A stretch of DNA of 64,000 nucleotides from Augochlora pura. Lineage: Eukaryota; Arthropoda; Insecta; Hymenoptera; Halictidae. Below the pieces are notes generated by a model. It did no database searches. It saw only the letters and a program-made list of their open reading frames with translations, and was not told the origin of the DNA. The DNA lies in the NCBI RefSeq assembly GCF_028453695.1, contig NC_135774.1:27714001-27778000 (forward strand), read 5' to 3'. Position numbers and translations under genes: made by a program. This document shows, in pieces, positions 58,571-64,000 of this stretch (position 1 is its first letter; each line of letters starts with the position of its first letter).

Positions 58571-61500
58571 AGCGAGAAACTCACTAATCTTAGCCTAACT
58601 CACTATTATCTTTCTGGCTTTTTTTAGCATTTTATTTTTTTTGCGCCACACAACCATTATTGTAATTGAGTTGCAAATATATTTTTTTCAAAAGAAAAAA
58701 AAACGAGAGAGAGAAAACTGTTCGAACGTGGATCGCGGTGTCTACCGCGGTGATCGATAAACATTCCCTGTCGCGCAGTGGAGGGAAAGGGGAGACACGG
58801 CTTATCGCAAGCACGATTACGCTTTGACGAACAATCTTCATTCAGGACGAGACACCCGGGCAAAAAGTGTCCGCGGGCTTAATGGAATATCTGTGTCGGC
58901 GATGTTCGTGACTGCCGGGGATTAGTTCCGTTATCGAGCCCGCGGGTTAGTGTCCGCGATTTAATTCGACGATGTTTTTTGTACGCCGCGCCGAACGCGT
59001 TCGTGATTACGCGCGTCCGGAACTCGGGGCCACTAGGCCACGCCCACGAAACCTATGGAATATGTAGTGCATATATGTGTATATATATAAGCGTGAATAT
59101 GCGTTCAATGTTTCGTCATATATGAGAAATATATTTGATTTTCATTGATTTATTTATTTTTTAAATATTGTTAATCCCGTCGTAAATAAAAAGCTGATTC
59201 TGTTTTATATGATTTATTGATATGATTATCAATGATGATATGATTATTGTTTTCTCTTTTGTAATAGATTATTGGATTTATTTTTTTTTTTTATTATTTA
59301 TTAAAAAGCTATTTATGTTTTATATTGCTGAGTAATTTATTGTTTCCTTATATGTAATAGATGAAGAGAATCGTAGATCATGCCAGGGTTAATAGAAAGA
59401 AATTTTCTATTTTAATAATAGAGGAGAATTTTAGGCGAGGCACTGTAGGCTTCGGAACTGGAGTTTCAGGGGATTCAGACAGCCAGCGTCAGACACAGAC
59501 GCGACTGTTCTTCGAATGCGTCACTGATACGGCGACACTAAGTTTTCTAAGATAATCATGTACATAGATAAAAATAGAAAATCTTTCTCTTATTAAATCC
59601 TCTCAATTTCATGATCTTTATTCCAATACGTCATTGTATAACAAAATCACAAGTTTATCAAGTAAATCCTCACACTAAGATTTCAAACGCTTCGATATAG
59701 TTCCATTAAATCTTACATCATAGTATTAACTATACAGGAAGATCTTGATCCCCCTAATTCGAGAAACTAACAACCGTATAAATCATCTGAAAGTATTGTT
59801 CCCATAAAAATGATCGGACATTTGTACTTCCCGTTCCCTTTTGTATAGTATAGAGCGTCCAAACATCTCGGGACTGTTACTTAAGTATTACCCGAACTCG
59901 GATGCCGGCAAACAGCACTAACAATCAGCTTAAGGGCAAGAAGATTGCCAGGATATCGTAACGAACGAGCGGCGTCGGCCCGCAATAACTCGTCTGCCCG
60001 GGCTAAAGCCCGTTCCCGGCGTCGGCTCGTTAATCATTACGCAATTAAGATGATATCAGGAGATTCCGGTAATACCATGTCTGCTTAACGTCTCTTAATC
60101 CGGTGTAGCGAGCCGTGTCCGGGGGGTACCCGGTGGATTCGGATGTGTCGGTGTTTTGCAGCATGTGGTTTGTTCCGCGGCGTCTCTCCCCGCCGCGGTT
60201 CCCTCGCTTCTCACGACGCCGGGCGTCCTTTTTTTTCTCATTGTCGTCCGCGCGAGACGGGGCCGGCTTTTCTTGCTCCTACGGAGCAGGCACAGTGCTC
60301 GCCGTGTTCCGAGAGACAGACAAAGTCCCTTCTCGTGACCGCACACCACCGCGAGAGTCGAGGCGGAACGAGTCCGCGGCGACGATTTCACGCTCGTTGC
60401 CGGGCCATCTCGGGCCAGGAATTTCGATCAACGATTTCGATGCTGGATTTACGAGCCTGGACCGGCGGACACGGCGATTTATTTCCTACGCTCGAAATGA
60501 TCCGGGAGCGTGTACGTGTGTACGCCGCGCGCGCGGCGTCCCGTTGTTTTATTCTATCGGCGCGCCGGGGTCCCTCGACAGTGCCCATAAAGGACAGCGC
60601 GCGGCCGGACGAGGGACAAAGAGGGGAAAAAAGGCGGCGTTCGATCGTTCGATACACTCGAAACGCCGTTTTCGTGATCCCCCTCGCTCGCGTCTCTTTC
60701 GAACGCTGCTGCTCGCGCAACAAGCGCGATTACTCGCCGCTTTCGTGGCGCTCTCCGTTGCGCAACCAGCTCGCAATACCGTACATGGAGAACGACGAGA
60801 TGCGATCGCCGACAGTTTCGCCGAATTTGGGATGTATGAATGGACGTTGTCCTTTTTCCGTCAACCACGCGTCCTCGCAGCCGAGATGACCCACTCCGCG
60901 CGCCACCGTCTCGTTTCAAGCGTCGAGCATATTTCTGCGCGCCTCTCCCGACTTTCTCCGCTCGGATTGAGACGTCTTTGTCTCGCGAACGAATCGCGAA
61001 CGGAATCGTTAGACTGCCGATTTCGTTGCTTCGCGACACGGTAAATAAGTTTCACCTGTACGTTATGCTACCTGTACAGCTCAGAGTTTCCTATTAGCGT
61101 CGCACTCGTGTCGCGTGTCCACCTGTCCGAGCACCTTAGAGAGTTTCGATTTTCTCGCAGTTACACCGGAATACACTTCGTAAAATATCAACGGGTTAAT
61201 ACTTTTACCACAAATTTAATCTTCAAATACTTTTGTTATATATCTGAAATTTCTAAAATTCTCCTTATATGCTTATCAACGAAATCTTGTCACTAGTTTT
61301 AGAAATATTAAACAATTTTTAAAGGAAATTTATTTTTTCGATATTCATGGTTTCTACCAGCTAGAAATTTGAGACAAGACTATGCCAATAACCTCGACAG
61401 ATGTATACATATAGATACACCAATCACATCCTGCACTTCCTCCGATTAATGACCCTTTCTCCAAAATTTAACAATTGTCGCCTTAGAAGTACACACATTT

Positions 61501-61871
61501 CCACAGAACATAATATCTCAGTGAATCGTTTCGATTCGCACAAAATTGCGCGACGCGGCAATTAATCCGCGCGAGTACCCGCGATTGAAATACCTCGTGC
61601 CGGGGGTCCGTGGTTTGACGAGCGCGTATAACGAGGCCCGTAACGCGAATCGTGTGAAATTATCGGCGCGCGGACGGTTTTAACGATCGGCTAATGTATC
61701 AACGTTAAAGTGGTTGTTCCCGTGTGTCCTCCCCCCGTCACTGGGGTCCGGTGCCCGACGAATATAAGTCCGTCGAACGTGTGATTATTCCACGGCTAAC
61801 GGTACGACGGCGGGTCAAACGATTTCCACGAGGATCCTGTTGGCGGTTCGATCAGGATGCGATCGAATCGG

Positions 61872-61902
61872 CGCTGGCTGGCTGGCTGGCTGGCTGGCTG
61901 GT
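61872..61902. repeat. (GGCT)n tetranucleotide repeat
   Basis: Seven GGCT units. Confidence 0.93.
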
Positions 61903-62209
61903 TAGCGTCGTCTTCTGGGATCGAGTTTGAGCGATGGGACTAGATCTTTGCTTCGATTCAACGTCAATGACTGGTTTTCATGGTGCTTGAACTGGATTCC
62001 GCGGTCTACAATTACCCACGGGGCCGGGGGTACGCGGGCTCGATCGATATCTTTCGGGCCCCGAAAGCCTCGCCGCCGATCGACGAGAACCGACTCCCGC
62101 TAATTGCGCCGCTCGGTGTATGAATCATGATACCAAGTGGTTAATCAGTATCTTTAATTCGAGTTAATTGGCCTGCGAGGATGACTCTACGTTCTCGGAA
62201 CCGTGGCCG

Positions 62210-62258
62210 AGAGAGAGAGGAAGAGAGAGAAAGAAAGAGAGAGAGAGAGAGAGAGAGG
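62210..62258. repeat. (GA)n microsatellite
   Basis: About 48 bases of GAGA with AAG interruptions. Confidence 0.93.
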
Positions 62259-62633
62259 CGGCCGCGCAAAAACCGGACGGATCGCGTCTGGGCCAAGAGA
62301 CTCGGCGCTGGCGGCAGACACCTCCATTAACCCTCGAACTACCGCGTTGAGGAGGCCTCCTCTGCCGGAATCATTTCTCACCCACATCGATACCTCAATC
62401 ATACGGATTAATTGTAAGCTCTCCAAACTGCTCCTCGTGGCTCTCGAAAGCACTGGTGACGCGATCTGCTGATTTCGACGTGATCTCGGAGATTCTGTCG
62501 ACAGGTTGATCCAGTTGCTTTCAGTAGACCGAGTCAGTTGTCAAATCGATCTCGATGGAATTATCAGTATGTTATAGGCTGTGATATAAAGGTTGAGAAG
62601 ATTTTACGCGAACTTCACTAAATATGAATATTA

Positions 62634-62712
62634 TTATTTGGAAACTATGAAACGGGCGTTCTGGTTTAGTCTTTGTTCAGCTGCGACGCCCGTTTCATAG
62701 TTTCCAACCTAA
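62634..62712 (-). mobile_element. Mariner-type hairpin MITE, copy 3 (inverted)
   Basis: Arms GGAAACTATGAAACGGGCG and its reverse complement. Read in reverse, the loop is CGCAGCTGAACAAAGACTAA, matching copies 1 and 2, so the element lies in the opposite orientation. The outer left end (TTATTTGG) has lost a base; the right end is CCAACCTAA. The flanking TA on the right has decayed. Confidence 0.85.
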
Positions 62713-64000
62713 CCATTTCTTCTTCATCGAAATGAAAAACAATTCTTTCGTTGTAGAATCATGGAATTATTCTCAGTTAAATCGCTGGTAAATCTAGTCT
62801 CAGTGATCCAACGATAAAAAGCTTCTCTAATTTTGGAAGGGTTAGGTACGCTTCGCGCAGCGACTCCTCGAGAGATCGGGATTGCCGAAATGAAAAAATA
62901 GCCCCGCGAGGATCGTTCCAGGGTTAAGAATCTACTTCGGTCTCGGGAATGTTAATTTCGACTGGGATGTCTGCGGTCACGGTCCTCGTAAGAGCGCGCG
63001 GGAGACGCGCAACGGAGGGCCTGGTTAGGCCGGCCCCCCGACCGTTATTTACACTGCGGCCGACGCGAACGCCGGCGAAAAAGGGACCGAAGGTCCCGGA
63101 CACGCTTTCGCCTCGAGTAACCGAGGTGCTGCGCGCCTCCTTCGAGATCCTTTTCTGTTCGAGGACCCTCGAGAGCACTTTTCAAGGACAAGCCCCCGCT
63201 CGGTTCGCTGCACTTCGCAGCCGCTAATGCGATTAGCGCGCCTTTATCGTGTCGCGCCGTGTCGGTCGGGCTCCGCGCTCCTCTCGTGGAATCACCGCGG
63301 AGAGAAGCGTTTGGCAGGCCGAGCGAAGAGGGCGTACTCGGCCCCGGGGACAAAGAAAACACCGGCCTGGGGTCCCGGCGACGACACGAAAACTGCGCCG
63401 CGTCCTCGACCGCGCCGCGGCGTTTCTTTTCAAATGGCCGTCTCTCGCCCCCCTTCGTGCTCCGGATATTTTCATCCGACTGTCAGGCAGATGCGCGTCC
63501 GTGGAAACTGGCTGCGATGAAGCTGTGTGTTCGAAAGTCGTTAGCAGCTCGTCGACGCTCGTAAACCACGCACAAAAGAGTCGATGCCCGGCGAAGACTT
63601 CCGACCGGTTACCAAGGTATCGATAGGAACAAATCTCTCTATCTCTCTCTCTCTTTGAATGCTAGTCTTCTTCGATCAGGTATAGAGATTTTTTTAAAAA
63701 AGGTGCGAGATTCGGTTGAGGAGATTCTACTTAGTTCAGGAAGAGTCGCGGAGATGAGATCCGACCTTCTGAAATGGTTTATGGCGTCCAACTACGGTCC
63801 CCCAACTCGGCACGATGGCCGGCCGGCACTCGGGTCTTCGAGAATTTTTTGTCAGCAGACATATGGATTCTTTTTTACGGGACTTGGTGACTGTCCTAGA
63901 GTAGATGTCCGACGAACAGCGGTAATTTTGTCTCCCCGATAGCACTAACTTTTCTGTCATGATTTCACGGAACGAATCGCCGCGGAGCGAGTTTATCTGG
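62713..64000. other. GC-rich gene-free end of window
   Basis: GC-rich from 62870. Frames of up to 125 residues lie on both strands, Arg/Ser/Pro-rich, with no domain. A gene continuing past the window edge cannot be excluded. Confidence 0.45.
63632..63656. repeat. (CT)n microsatellite
   Basis: About ten CT units with one AT interruption. Confidence 0.88.

Larger units (their letters stand above)
58571..62633. other. Gene-free mosaic
   Basis: AT-rich at 58571-58700, 59050-59890, 61190-61520 and 62560-62633; GC-rich elsewhere. The largest frames (309 and 248 residues at about 60115-61044, plus) overlap each other and four minus-strand frames. They are Arg/Ser-rich and have no domain. Near 62618, ACTAAATATGAATATTATT recalls the family-2 block at 17498. 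Confidence 0.5.

Noticed and set aside
60115..61044. 309- and 248-residue plus-strand open frames
   Set aside because: They overlap each other in different frames and several minus-strand frames; composition is Arg/Ser-rich with no domain.

Overview
The window is eukaryotic nuclear DNA, most likely from an aculeate hymenopteran (a bee or a close relative). The reasons are short introns with GT/AG borders, TATA/Inr core promoters, a cluster of small trypsin-inhibitor-like (TIL) cysteine-rich secreted proteins, one of which closely resembles the honeybee haemolymph chymotrypsin inhibitor AMCI, mariner relics with termini of the type common in bees and ants, and many TTAA-flanked miniature elements. 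CpG is abundant in the GC-rich parts. There is one 100-base assembly gap (5076-5175). Species cannot be settled from sequence alone.

Genes. All recognisable protein-coding genes lie in the first 15 kb. There are four complete multi-exon TIL genes: gene A (4082-4746, minus, 98 aa), gene B (7196-9118, plus, 120 aa), gene C (11664-12526, plus, 83 aa) and gene D (13541-14537, minus, 78 aa). A and B are head to head, C and D tail to tail. Each begins with a 52-base coding exon for the signal peptide, ended by a phase-1 intron. Each also has a phase-0 intron exactly one codon before the sixth canonical cysteine, inside the protease-binding loop. The loops differ in length and in the likely P1 residue (Met in C, Glu in D, longer loops in A and B), so the cluster looks like a locally duplicated, specificity-diversified set of secreted protease inhibitors, acting in haemolymph, cuticle, gut or venom.

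Non-coding part. From about 14.6 kb to the end I find no gene I can defend. The long open frames there are Arg/Pro/Ala-rich products of GC-rich DNA and overlap each other on both strands. The sequence alternates between GC-rich bands of roughly 0.5-2 kb and AT-rich bands of roughly 0.3-0.8 kb. Most mobile-element remnants and tandem repeats sit in the AT-rich bands, most microsatellites in the GC-rich ones.

Mobile and repeated DNA. I separate several families: (1) piggyBac-like MITEs with TTAA duplications and CCCTTTGCACTCGA ends (complete copy 58323-58570); (2) a second TTAA family with CCCCTTGCC ends and a subterminal palindrome of the form ACGAGTC-N-GACTCGT (2064-2577, 17447-17935, 28929, 49572-49826); (3) 80-bp mariner-type hairpin MITEs (10394-10473, 10635-10714, 62634-62712), some inserted in family 2; (4) a CCCTTTCGGTACGAGCG family (13426, 16288); (5) a 662-bp mariner relic with a broken transposase end (26927-27588); and (6) tandem arrays, the most striking being five copies of a 118-119 bp unit at 39807-40378, each carrying a 16-bp palindrome that has changed far less than the rest of the unit.
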